A DNA stretch of 64,000 nt from Bifiguratus adelaidae (lineage: Eukaryota; Mucoromycota; Endogonomycetes; Endogonales): assembly GCA_002261195.1 (NCBI GenBank), contig MVBO01000073.1, forward strand, positions 1 to 64,000. Direction: 5' to 3'. Positions 22,243 through 33,693 of the stretch are shown here, piece by piece. Made by a program: the position numbers and the translations under genes. How positions within the stretch are numbered: the stretch's first letter is position 1; each line of letters starts with the position of its first letter. The notes under the pieces are model-generated. The model saw only the letters and a program-made list of their open reading frames with translations, did no database searches and was not told the DNA's origin.

Positions 22243-23345
22243 ATGAAACGTCGACACGAAGAAGGTTTGCGACACACGAAACGTTCAAGACATGAAGAGG
22301 AGCCTAAGGATGTGATTGGCAAGTGCTGCTGGTTCTCCTGCAACGACTGATATCTGCGTAGCCATCACAAGTGATGATTACTTTGAACGAGCGGCAGAGT
22401 TCAAAGTCTGGTTGACAGAGTCGCGGGGAAAGTACTTTGACGAACTGTCTTCGGAAAGAGCACGAGAGTACTTTGACAAGTTTGTAAGACGCTGGAACTC
22501 GGGGAAGCTGGACGGTAAGTCGAGTTGAACCTTAGGCAACAACCCCACACTGTTACTTGTTCATCGGCTGACGAGTGTCTATATGCGACTAGAAAAGTAC
22601 TACAAGGGTATCAGCTCTACCACGGCACCGTCGTCGGCTACGACACGGTACAAGTGGTGGTTCAAGAATGTAGACGAACATCAATTGGAGAGCATTCGCG
22701 ATAACGTCGACACGAATACCAATGTGAAGGCAGAAGGCAAGGATTTCAGAACCTCGCACAGAGAAACGGGCAGCGATCAACGGCCAATGCGTGGTGTATC
22801 AGGCCCATCCCTAGGTCCGACAAGAGGGACCATGCCTGAAGAAGGTCAGTGGTTACCTGCAACTTAAAAGGATGATTCTCATTTTTGCAACATAGACATG
22901 GACGAGGAAGATCGGGAGCGATATAGAAGGGCACTTGAGAAGAGGAGGCGCAATGAAGAGCGAAAGACGCACGAAGCCGTATTGGATGAGCTTGCTCCAA
23001 GAGAAACCGGCAGAGAATCCGTGCTGGCCAAAAGAAGAGCTGCCAATGCCTTTCACAAGCGTGAAAAGAGCCCAGATATAGAATTGTCAGAGGACGTTCT
23101 TATGGGAAGTGGTGGTGATGATAGGTCAGTCATTGGGCACGCGCGTTTCAATACTCTTAATGATTCACACAATTATCACACCTAGCTTTGCTGCGGCTAA
23201 ACGACGCGAAGCTGCACGACAAGAACGTCAACAAAAGTTCCGGCAAGAGAAGGCCAGTGTTATAAATGAACGTTTAGCAGCCTACAGAGCCAAAGAGCAG
23301 AGTACCATGGACATGTTGAGGAAGATGGCTGCAGAGCGCAAATAA
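22243..23345 (+). CDS. SCI1-like (style cell-cycle inhibitor 1 family) nuclear protein
   Basis: Five exons (22243-22318, 22362-22514, 22593-22844, 22896-23124, 23186-23345) sum to 870 nt, an intact 289-residue protein. The N-terminus is basic (MKRRHEEGLRHTKRSRHEEE). The conserved core is ITSDDYFERAAEFKVWLTE, FDELSSERAREYFDKFVRRW and NSGKLDEKYYKGIS, which resembles plant SCI1 and related eukaryotic proteins (DDYF...EF..WL...GK.F..LSS...R..F..FV..WN.GKL). The rest is charged and helical (RYRRALEKRRRNEERK, RQERQQKFRQEK). Intron 1 has a GC donor; without it the reading frame hits a stop. The molecular function of the family is poorly known. The first ATG is 18 bp from the start of the divergent phosphatase. 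Confidence 0.76.
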
Positions 23346-23507
23346 ATGGATGATGTCACGCAATTGGGACCTTTTGGGTGTTTGTCGCGCGTGTCTTTTG
23401 CTCTTGTTCCCACTCACTCTCCCAGCATTGCTGGCTCTTTGAGTTGACTATTGTATAGAGAGAGCCCAAGACTGCATTGATATCCGCATAAGAGCACAAG
23501 GGTCAAC

Positions 23508-26500
23508 ATGTTTGGTAGCGGATTCGGGTCGTCGGCATTTGGGCAGCAAAGTCAGCCGCAGCAGACAGGAGGTCTGTTTGGACAACAACAGCCCGCAGCC
23601 ACTGGTTTTGGTAGTAAGTGTGGACATTAGACGTGCGAATCTGCTTTTGGCGGGTATTCATGATGCGCTTAGCCTCTGCATTTGGACAAACAGCCACCAG
23701 TGGGTTCGGGCAGCCTGCGACGACAAGTGCGTTTGGACAGCCTGCGCAAAACGCTTCTCCTTTTGGCGCCGGTGCTACAGCTGGTAAGTCACAAGTTGCT
23801 TATCATTGGGTTCGCATCGACAAGCTCACCAATGCCTTTTGCTCAGGTACAGGTTTCGGTGCAGCAAGCACTGGCTTTGGTGCGCAGCAGAATCGTCCTT
23901 TTGGATCAACAACAACGACAGGCGGTTTGTTTGGTGCTTGTAAGTGGCGCGAGAACATGAAAGCTCCAAATACTCACTCAGCTGCGTAGCTACTCCGGCG
24001 ACATCGACTGCCACGACAGGCTTTGGAGGTTTTGGTGGTAAGATGACTACGGGATGTAACATAGAGGTATATCTCACATTATTGAATTACAGCCACCTCA
24101 ACTGCGCCATCAGCGTTCGGAAGCACCTCGACTGGCACGACAGGTGGAGGATTGTTTGGACAACCAGCGACCACAAGCGCATTTGGTGCCTCCAGTCAAC
24201 CAGCCGGTGGGCTTTTTGGAGCGAGTACGCAGCCGGCTACATCAGCATTTGGAACAACGACATCGGCATTTGGAGCAGGTACAGGCACTTTGACCACTGG
24301 TACGAGTAATCCGCCGTTTTCTGTCACATCAGAGCGAGATGCCGGCACAGCAACGACAAATAATTACCATAGTATTACTGCTATGCCTCAGTATAAGAAT
24401 TACTCGTTTGAAGAGTTACGATTACAAGATTATCAACAAGGTCGTAAAACCGCGAGTGGAACCGCCACAGGTTTTGGAGCCGGAACAACCACAGCTGGCT
24501 TTGGACAGCAACAGCCGCAACAGACTAGTGCATTCGGTCAACCCGCTACATCAGCCGGAGGTGGTCTGTTTGGTCCCACCAGCACGTCCGGTGGATTTAG
24601 TCCTTTCAAGACGGGTACCGCCGCGTTTGGCCAAAACGCTCCACAACAAACTGGTAGTTTATTCGGTAGTGGAACGACGGGAGGCTTTGGCACATCGCAA
24701 CCAGCTACGACAGGATTTGGTGCTTCCACGGGCGGCTTTGGGCAACCTTCCACCACACAAACTGGATTTGGCACATCTTCCACGGGTGCATTTGGCGCGG
24801 CAGCGAAGCCCGGGTTTGGTGGTTTCGGTACGTAGTCAGATCAATCTGCAGCTTGTTTGTGCTCATGTGCATACTCCATTTTCAGGGCCAACGGCAACGT
24901 CACAACCTGCAAGCACTGGGTTCGGTACATCAACGACAACAGGATTTGGAACTGGAGCTACCGGGGGAGGACTTTTCAGTAATACATCAGCCCCGGCCTT
25001 CGGAACTTCTCAACCCGCAACGTCCGCTCCATCCTTTGGTTTTGGTGCCACCTCTACGGCTCCTGCATCGACTGGTACCACTGGATTTGGTGGCTTCGGC
25101 GCCTCGAATACTGCCAAGCCTGCCACCGGTGGTTTCGGCTTTGGTTCCACATCTACTGCTTCTACCGGCGGTTTTGGTGCCAATCAACAATCACAGCAGA
25201 AGCCCGCGTTCAGCTTTGGACCCCAGCCTTCTGCCACAAGTTTCAGTGGTCTTGGAGGTCAACAGCAGACTGGTAGTTTGTTCGGGAACACTGCAACCGG
25301 AACAACGGGTGGTGGCCTCTTTAGCAGCGGTGGAACCCAAACAACTGGTTTCGGGACCGGTACGATCGGAGGTTTTGGAACCGGCGGCGGGCTTTTCGGG
25401 CCGAAACCTGCAGGTGCTCCGCCAGGAACTGGTTTATTTCATTCACAGCCTCAGCAAGGAACAAGTGGATTCAATTTTGGAGGTACCGGCACAGCCGGCA
25501 CGATAGGCAGTACCTTCCCAAGTCTGGGTGGTATGACTGGCTTCGGAGGGGCACAAGCTGGCCAACAAGTCGCTGGACCTGCTCTCATTGCTTCCGTCGA
25601 CAAGGATCCATACGGTCAAAATCCACTTTTCCAGCAAACACCTGGACAACAGCCACAGCCACAGCAACCTATTGTGGTGGTCGTTAATAACACGCAGAAA
25701 AAGTCTATCGTCATCCCACCTCATTACAAGGTTCCGCCTCGATCGTTGTCCAGCATGCGTCTTCGTGGCATGGGGCCAAGTTACGCTCAACGCAAGGGCG
25801 TGAAAGACACTGCCGATGAGGAAGATAGTATCATCCGACCTGAAGCATTTATACCCCGCCAAAGTGTGAAAAAGCTGATCATAGACAAACGCATCGGTGA
25901 AAATGATATTCTCAACGCAGGCGACACCTTTACCGTATCCGGATCGAAAGCTGACGGTGAGAAAGGCAGAGGGATGGCGAATCGCGCACATGTCACGTTC
26001 AACCCTCAAATTGAGGCGCAGAGCTTTGATGTTGACGAGCAAAACAATCCCTTCGTGCAGTCGATTAGTGCCAACAAGAACACATTCGTCAAGGCATTGG
26101 CGCCGTCGGATAGCGTGTCCAAGACGACAGAAGAAGAGGAAAACGAAGAGGACGGATACTGGATGTCTCCATCGCTGGATCAATTGCGAATATACGACAG
26201 TGCAAAACTTACTCATGTCGAAAACTTTGTGGTGGGACGAAAGGGTTACGGCCAAGTCAGGTTCTTGAAACCGGTGAATCTAGCGGGATTGCCGTTGACC
26301 GCCATACCTGGGCATGTCGTTACATTTGTGCCCAGAGCCGTCACAGTATATCCCGACCACAATTCGAAGCCCGCACCTGGCAACGGCATGAATGTGCCAG
26401 CCATGATCTCTCTCGACAATTGCTGGCCATCCGATAAAGCCACCAGGGAACCCATCAAAGATGTTCAGCATCCCCGCTTACAACAGCACATCAACAAGTT

Positions 26501-28773
26501 GAAGAGAGTATCGGAGACAGAATTTATAAACTATGCCGTAGAAACCGGTGTCTGGACCTTCAAGGTGGAGCATTTCAGCACCTATGGCTTGTTCATGATC
26601 GACCAAGTCCCCTCCGATGAAGAAATGGAGACAGAGACGACCCCTGTGCCTGCTTCCTCACAACTACAAGAAAGTATCAGCAACACGAACTCACTTGAAT
26701 CTCAGGCGGAGGCAACAAGAGAAGACATTCACATGTCAGAAGAGGTCTCGCCGGCAGAAAACTCAAAACCTACCTCATTAAGTCAACGAAATGGAGAGGA
26801 CGAGGTCGCTTCCAAGCCTTCCGATGATATAATGATGGCACATGGAAATGAATCTGATAAACAAGAGGTGTCTGTTGACGACGACTCTAACGCTAGCGAA
26901 CAAAAGCCACGGTTCACGGAAGATGTAAGTACAGCGCAGTGTCGGGTTTGGGGAGTTCGCATCCCAACTTTCACCTGTTCCTAGGATACCGGTGACGATT
27001 ATTATCAAGTCGATGCATTTTCAAAGCGATCAATGAAATACATTTTCCACTCTGCTTATATGGAAGCTCCAAAATCCAAGCCAATTGATGCGGAGGTAAA
27101 TGTTGCGGTTGTGGCCTGAGAAGCCACCCCTGCAGAACATCATCCCTGTACTTACTACGGAATAAACCTTCCTTTCTATGCGAATTAGATGCGATCTACA
27201 CCTGAGCCATTTCGAGGGGCTTCCATCAAGCGAATCAACAAGTCCAAGAGCTCGCTTTATTCACTCATCAACCAACACGGTGATATTTTGGTGGATGCAG
27301 GCATTGCCATGGGCCGATCTACTCGCGTTTGTTGGGGCCTTAACGGACAACTCTATTGCGCCGGTACTGTTGGTGGCTTCAGACGCGTCGATGGCGACAA
27401 TGATGACTATGAGTTGGGACAATTGCATGTGTACGATGTCCGCTCATATATTGCACCAGAGGTAGGTGTAGGTGCCACTGAAGGCGGTCCGAACTAACCA
27501 ATCGATGTAGCCCACAGAGAAGATACAGGAATGCCAGACAGTGCTCGAAGCCAGTCGGAAGCACTCTGTGGTTAGCGTGGAGAAGGATAGGACATTGAGT
27601 ATCAGTTTCAAGCCCTCCCTCAATTTCGATAATCTAAGTCAGATCTACGATGATCGCTGGCAATCCGATCTATGGAGGCTCTGCTCTATCCTGTTTGATC
27701 CGCTCGAGTCTGAGACTCTGGCGAATGTGGCCGGACGGCAAGATGAACTGGAGGAACGCTTGAGAAATGAAGCTGTTTCGGAGTGGCTGCAAAAGATGGT
27801 TGAGGATGAAGTCAAGGTGGATACATCGAAAGCTGAAGCGGCCAATAATGGTCCAGCAACCACGTTTGCCTTGCTTACTGGTAGACTTATTGCTGATGCC
27901 TGTGTCAGCGCACAAAAGCGCGGCGACTACAAGTTGGCCACTCTGCTTGCACAAGCGGGAGGTGAGGAAGAGATGCGCAATGATATCGCCGAGCAAATCC
28001 AAAAATGGAGCAAGAGCGGTGCTGATACAGCCATAACTCACGATTACCGCAAGATCTACGAGTTGTTGAGCGGGAACGTTGAGCTCTTTCAAGAAAAGCT
28101 TCCACTGGCGCGTAACAGCAGCAAACCACGCACTTGCATTATCACCGAGAACCTTGACTGGAAACGAACCCTCGGCATGTATCTGTGGTATCACGCTTTT
28201 GATGATTCTCTCTCGGATGCAATCATGGCCTATGACTCCGCCCGCAGTTGTTTTCCTCCCTCCATCATTTCCGCTCCCCTACCACCGCATCTCGAATTCA
28301 CTTCCGACCTCTCCCATGAAGGACCATACGATATACTGTATGAGCTCATGCGATTCCACGTGGACAAATCTGTGGGGTTGGCCAATATTTTGCAAACAGG
28401 TTCCTTTACCAACATGCCTCTGGACGACCAGCTGCCATGGCTACTGATCCATGCCCTGCGACAAGTTAGTCCTGTCACGGAGGATGATAACGGCAAGATC
28501 ATATTAGCGCAATTGACGGTTCAATTCGCTGCCGAACTGGAATTACTCGGCATGTGGGAATGGGCCATTTATGTGTTACTGACGTTACCTTATTCTCAAA
28601 GGCAAGTACGGCTACAGGCCCACAGATAGCGAGATGCTAACTAATATATACATGGTAGCCGTGACCAAGCGATCAAGGAACTCATTGCAAAATATTACCA
28701 CGCTGACGTAAACGATGAAAAGCGAGCCTTCTTGACAGAACAACTGCAATTGCCTTCAACATTCTTCGCCTGA
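23508..28773 (+). CDS. Nucleoporin Nup98-Nup96 autoproteolytic precursor (Nup145-like)
   Basis: One transcript encodes both nuclear-pore proteins. The Nup98 half opens MFGSGFGSSAFGQQ and carries dozens of GLFG/FG repeats. A GLEBS motif (NNYHSITAMPQYKNYSFEEL, about 24357-24420) binds Gle2/Rae1. The autoproteolytic domain runs to WTFKVEHFSTYGLF, with the cleavage dyad HF|S at 26571-26579. Nup96 follows: KYIFHSAYMEAP, then an alpha-solenoid (YDDRWQSDLWRLCSILFDPL, LDWKRTLGMYLWYHAFDDSL, LGMWEWAIYVLLTLPYSQ). Yeast splits this role between Nup145N and Nup145C. Several introns interrupt the FG region. The last (28602-28658) is GC-AG. Nup96 normally pairs with Sec13, which is also in this window. Confidence 0.95.
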
Positions 28774-29038
28774 AGTGGGACAACAGGGGTGCTGTCTCTG
28801 GTGTATTCGCGTTAGATGGATCAATTTGACAAAGTGTAACAACTGGAATCCAAGAATGTTTGCTTCATGGAACCCTCTTGCCATTTTCGTACATGTTCAT
28901 TTGCAACTGACTCGGGGCGGTTCAAGAAAGCCAACTCATCAAAGGTGCATGTACGGCGTTCCCAGAAATCCAAGACAAGTTTCTTCATGATCATGCCCAA
29001 TATATACAGATGGATGTCACGAGACACACAAACTATGC

Positions 29039-30487
29039 CTATTGCGCTAAAGGTCCACTTTGCTGCCGATGCATAATGCCCTTGATACGCACACATTGAC
29101 CTTCCAGAGAATTAAGATATTCAGAAAGTTGATTGTAGTCCATGTTGGCCAATGCCATAGGGTCACATAGAGGCTCCGGGGAGGAGGCAACCGTAGATGG
29201 CTCGATCGTCTGAGATGGCACTGTGGGATAAAATTGCGGGGAGCCAAAGGAATACGCATCCCAATTGGCGTAGGATTTCGTTTCACTTGCGCTCGGTGAC
29301 GAAGCGACAGGAGTGACCGGTTGAGACCATGATGGAGATGAGGAGAGGGAATTGTAGGGACGGGAGGAATCGGAACCAGCAGCCATCTTGGTACAAACCG
29401 CAGACCAGTCGCGTCGCCTTCGTTGGATCTTGCTCTTGCGCATGGTCGGAGGTCTGTTCTTATGGTGCAGCTTCGCATAAAGACCACATGCATTGCATAT
29501 AGGTTCTCCCCTCGCGTTCTTGCGCCATAGAGGGGTATGCGTTGAGTGACAATTCACGCAGGTCAAGATACGTCCGTCGGGACCGATCTGATAAGTCGGT
29601 GACTGTTGTTGCACCTTCGCACTTCCGTAGGCATGCGAGCAGGTGTTGCCTTGCATGCAGTCGTATGGACATGCGGATCCATGGAGAGGGTATGAGTAGG
29701 GGGATTGCCGACCGTCAGAGGAATTCTGGCGATGACGAACGTGAAGCGGTCGGTGGACATTGTACTGCTTGAAATACAATCCGCAAGCATTGCAAAGGGA
29801 ATGCTGTCTGTCAGGTGTGCGTCGCCAAAGAGGCGTGCTGGTGATACCACAGTTGTAGCATTCCATTTCCTTGGTTGGGCGACCAGCGCCAGTGGGCTTG
29901 GAGGAACCATTGGCGGAATTGTGTGGTGGTGAGGGAGATGAGGTCAATGGCGATTTAGGAGGAGCGGAAGAAGGCGCCGATGTATTTGTGGTGTTAGATG
30001 ATGTTGAGGTACGCGGTTTGGATATAAGATGGCCCTCAGTGGGTGTAAGGGGATAATCCATGTCAGAGGAAGAACCAGATTCAGATTGTGCTGTCAACGG
30101 TATCATTGTTAGTTGCTTCCAACTCAATACACGATTGAACCTACCCTCCAGGTTGTTCCAATCAAAGAAATCAGTTGTGGGGGACCACTCAGTTATTGGG
30201 GAAGCCAGTTGCTCCGGGAAAGGAGCAAAATGCAAAGCTTGACTGGGTACTTGGGGCAGAAGGCAGTGCGATGGGTCAAAATAAGATCGCAACATAGCGT
30301 CGGATGATGCCGACCCCGCGACTTGAGGGAGATCGAGTGTGAGAGGCGTAAGATGTGGATAGCCGTTTAGGGTGTAAGGGGTGTAAGGCTCTGCCTTGCA
30401 ACCCGTGTTAGGGTCAAGTGGGTGGACGGAGACGAACGCGTCATGGTAAGTGGGCGTAGAGCCTGCTATGTAATGAGAAGCTTCCAT
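29039..30487 (-). CDS. Two-zinc-finger GATA transcription factor
   Basis: A DNA-binding regulator with two GATA fingers. Finger 1 is CYNC-X18-CNAC and contains [10 protein letters not shown]. Finger 2 is CVNC-X17-CNAC with [13 protein letters not shown] and a basic tail ([11 protein letters not shown]). Between them lies [15 protein letters not shown]. Two fingers with a Cys-containing linker resemble the iron-responsive repressors Fep1/SRE/Urbs1. The linker has three rather than four Cys, and finger 1 is X18, so the iron role is only a suggestion. The flanks are Ser/Thr/Pro-rich. A 54-nt GTAGGT...ACAG segment at about 30090-30143 contains CTAAC and no stop, and is probably an in-frame intron. 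The gene converges on Nup98-96. Confidence 0.85.
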   Translation of the reverse strand: MEASHYIAGSTPTYHDAFVSVHPLDPNTGCKAEPYTPYTLNGYPHLTPLTLDLPQVAGSASSDAMLRSYFDPSHCLLPQVPSQALHFAPFPEQLASPITEWSPTTDFFDWNNLEGRFNRVLSWKQLTMIPLTAQSESGSSSDMDYPLTPTEGHLISKPRTSTSSNTTNTSAPSSAPPKSPLTSSPSPPHNSANGSSKPTGAGRPTKEMECYNCGITSTPLWRRTPDRQHSLCNACGLYFKQYNVHRPLHVRHRQNSSDGRQSPYSYPLHGSACPYDCMQGNTCSHAYGSAKVQQQSPTYQIGPDGRILTCVNCHSTHTPLWRKNARGEPICNACGLYAKLHHKNRPPTMRKSKIQRRRRDWSAVCTKMAAGSDSSRPYNSLSSSPSWSQPVTPVASSPSASETKSYANWDAYSFGSPQFYPTVPSQTIEPSTVASSPEPLCDPMALANMDYNQLSEYLNSLEGQCVRIKGIMHRQQSGPLAQ

Positions 30488-32795
30488 TTGATATTAACAA
30501 GCAAAAAGATGATGTGACGGGGACGTTCGATTGTGAAAAGACAAAGTGCTCGCACTTGTACCTTTCAGAGACTCACAATGTTCGCGATAAAAGGAAGAGC
30601 TAACAGCGTGTGGGATAGTTCTACTGGAATTCGCATTTTATATGTTCCCCAACCCAGGAAAGCGGCAGAGCACCCTGTTCTCACGCGCCTATCAGAGTAA
30701 GAAGCTATCGGTTCCCGTCAGTTGAGCTGTGAACTGCTCCGACCTGGTGGTCCGTCGCACAACAGCCATTGTATTACCTTGGACCAAACCAGTAATTTGG
30801 TCCGAAACTGTTGCCATGCTCTACATCCCGGCACTTGCAAGAGCCAACATCTCTCTATCCTACAATGCTGGCACATTGCTTACGCATCAATTGCAAACGG
30901 CGCTCCTGTTACTCTAAGCTCTGAAGAATGTGGGCTTTATCGTGGTTCAAGGGCTTTCGGTTCGGCAATGCCGATACGCTGTTGGGCGTTACACAGGCGA
31001 CATCTACCTATGTGTCACAAAGGCGCCTCCAACTAGACCAAAATTGGCCGAACCAGATTGACCATGTCGGCTCGCGATCCGACCAAAGCGAAGAGTCGAT
31101 CGTAGGGTGGGTGGAAAACCCGTCAGGCAGCTCATTTCTGGCCAAATGAGGAAGAAATGCTAACGTATCTTCGATTCTGCATCAAGACCCTGGTAACGGG
31201 TTAACGGATGGTCGTCTTTCACATAAGCGGGATAGCGAGAGACGCAGGCGATAAGTTAGGCTCTGCCCTTCGTTGTGATCGGATATTCAGCTGGACAGCA
31301 TGGAACACTATCCCCTGACATGGTTAACGTGGAACATGTCATGAATGACCTGTTTTCGATCAAAGTTATATTAGCTAAACATCAATGTCGCCGTGAAAGG
31401 TAAGTTGGAAAGGTGAGCATGAGGGCTCTGACCACGAGACGAATTGGTGATCAACAATTTTTTCTTTTCCGTTACGCGCTTGTTCAACAATGATACAGAA
31501 GGTTTAACCGAATGTACTTTGGACCACATGTTTGTACTTATGATTGTATCAACTGGACTTGCGTTGCTATCGCGTACATAGTGAAAGGAGCGGTGCTTGG
31601 CGTAAATAAGTTATCTTACTGGCCATCCATCAGGAACCCCCTAGTATTGTAGCCACGGCGTGAAAGTTGTGAAAATGTGTGTAATCTATACCTTTGGACC
31701 TTTTTTTCTCGCTTTTCCTTTCTGGAGTCCGAGATAGCTTGGGTGACATCGGGTGATCCAGCTGAAGTGCGGGCATTTGAGAAATTAAATGTGGTGCATG
31801 TGTAGCAGAACAGGCAAATTACGACCTTTTTGTGAAATACATCAGTTGCGAACGCGTTTATATCCGCTAACAGAGATCGCTGTTTCATACAACTTTATTG
31901 GAGCCCACCTGTTTCCATTGCTCGTGTTTAGGCGCGCTAAACCGCCACGGTAAAGTAAGGTTCACATTTTACCCCACACTTTGAGGGATGGGATCATCCA
32001 TTCAATCTTCGTTTTGGGCATTACCTATCATGAGGTCTTCCTTGGCGACACCGGTTACACGAAGAGGGTAAGTGCTCTCGTGGCGATAGAGAATGCGCAA
32101 GAGGGCGTAGAAAGCCCATAGAAAATTCAGATCTAGATCCCTCTGGTGGGCTACCACGGTTTAGAATGCACGCCGCAACCCTCCGGATCTTGTTTCAACT
32201 GTTGCCTCGGTGTCAACTGGAACGGAAAACTGTTTCCCGATTGCGCGACATTCTGAAATGCCCATTTGATAAGTCACGCGGTCTGATGACAACAGGAGTC
32301 GACAAACACTATCAGATGCTTACGTTGGTGCAGAGTTGCCTTTTTCTGTTCGCTGGGCCGTTGATCGACTTTTGTGCCGATAAGCACCTGTCATCACCTT
32401 TAAGGAATAACCATCGGCTCGTTCGGTTCACGATATTCTGTGATCGACCGGCAAGGCCGACTTAATCCGGAATCCCGAGGTCAAGATGTAGATAAGCAGA
32501 CCGCGCTAACTGTTGATTGCTAGCAACAGGAGATTTCGAGTCTGGCAAAATGATGGTCTTAGTCTACTACAAATCTATGTCGATGTAGATGAAGAGTGTA
32601 GCCCACTGCTACCGCTGGATACAGAGATAATGTCTAATCAAGCTCGGTGAGCTCGCGTAACGAAGCCTGTCTCGGCTTGCACTTGTACAATAGCGGTTCA
32701 AAGCGACGGGCATGTTTGATTTGCCAACGATGGGCTTATCCGTGTGGCTGATCGATATGCAAGGGAACTCTGCATATTCGAACATTGTCTAGAAA
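30488..32795. other. 2.3-kb region without a recognisable gene
   Basis: The longest empty stretch in the window lies upstream of the GATA-factor gene and downstream of the peptidyl-tRNA hydrolase gene. Open frames in it are under 105 codons and show no domains, no family motif and no plausible splicing into something longer. No long direct or inverted repeats, tRNA-like sequences or transposase motifs were found by eye. It probably includes an extended promoter and 5' UTR of the GATA gene. Scattered GATA-type hexamers occur at roughly the number expected by chance. Confidence 0.45.
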
Positions 32796-33661
32796 TCATT
32801 TCACCGGGCCTGGCTCGACCACATTTACGCCAGAGGTGTCCGAGCTTTCTCCGTGGTCAGTTGATGAATTACCTGCCTCATCTATTGTCGACATCTGAAG
32901 CCGTTTCGCAATTTTAACCTTCTTTGGTTTGTCCAAAGTCGCATTCGGATTGGCGAGTAGGCGCTCGAGCTGGCCGTTGAGCAACTGCGGGAATACATCC
33001 TTTCTCAAAATCTCCCAGTCGGCGTTCATGAATTTCCCGAGGACATGATCGCTCACCATACCCTCATCCCTAGCAGAGCTGTCGCTTTCTCCTGGCGGTC
33101 GTCCAATGCCTACGCGTATCCTTCGGAAAGCATCTGTTTTCAATGCGCTTGTAACTGATTTGATACCATTGTGACCATTGCTTGACCCTCCAGACTTTAG
33201 TGAAACTTTGCCCAAGGCTCTTTGAAGGTCGTCATGGATGACCATCAGATCTCCAGGTTGGATAGTAAGAGCCTTCGCTAGAATGCAATTGTATCAGGCC
33301 CTGCATTACAGCGACAGCGAGAGATCAAACACCAACCTGCTTTAGCAACGCAAATACCAGAGACATTCATCAATAGACCAGGCTTTAGCAGATGGAGCTC
33401 AATCGTTTTGGGCTCCACCTCCGACAGATCCTTGGTCTTTGTGGGAGCGGCAAGGAGTCGAACCTTTCCGTAAGCCATCCTCCCTATACCTCGCTCGTTC
33501 GTCCAGCGCATTCCATAATGCTCGGCGATCGCGTCCAAAACGACAAAGCCTACGCTATGCCGCGTATGGGGGTGGGTATAGTTCCCAAGCCCTACGAGCT
33601 ATGTCCGTGAGCAACTCGATGCGTCTCGACATTTCTGCATTCTCACCAAAAACCGCCTCAT
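32796..33661 (-). CDS. PTH1: Peptidyl-tRNA hydrolase (bacterial Pth type)
   Basis: The enzyme frees tRNA from stalled peptidyl-tRNA, in eukaryotes usually in mitochondria. The first coding exon is only 15 nt (MRRFL, 33647-33661), followed by a 48-nt intron. The next exon begins LVGLGNYTHPHTRHSVGFVV, holding the family signature with the catalytic His in TRHSVG. GLLMNVSG and MVIHDDL with its catalytic Asp follow, then the substrate-binding loop GGSSNGHNGIKSV and FRRIRVGIGRP. A second intron lies in the AKA-AKALTI region (about 33277-33336). The C-terminal tail (VDIR-type ending replaced by EPGPVK) is longer than in bacteria. The start is 32 bp from the divergent ATM1-like gene. Confidence 0.9.
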
Positions 33662-33693
33662 GAAAACCCTGAGTGAAAATATTGCCTTTGACC

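Noticed and set aside
22225-22275. Upstream ATG at 22275 for the inositol 5-phosphatase
   Set aside because: It would overlap the first exon of the divergent SCI1-like gene by 33 bp, and the family similarity begins at the second Met.
30722-32465. Several ORFs of 60-104 codons in the large intergenic region
   Set aside because: They overlap in different frames, show no family motif, and no splice sites join them into a longer coherent protein.
31590-32640. WGATAR-like hexamers upstream of the GATA-factor gene, suggesting autoregulation
   Set aside because: About four to six copies occur on both strands in 2.3 kb, roughly what random sequence gives.
33673-33693. Longer ATM1 N-terminus beginning at 33673
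   Set aside because: That codon is GTG, not ATG. The first in-frame ATG is 33694, and it already gives a plausible presequence.
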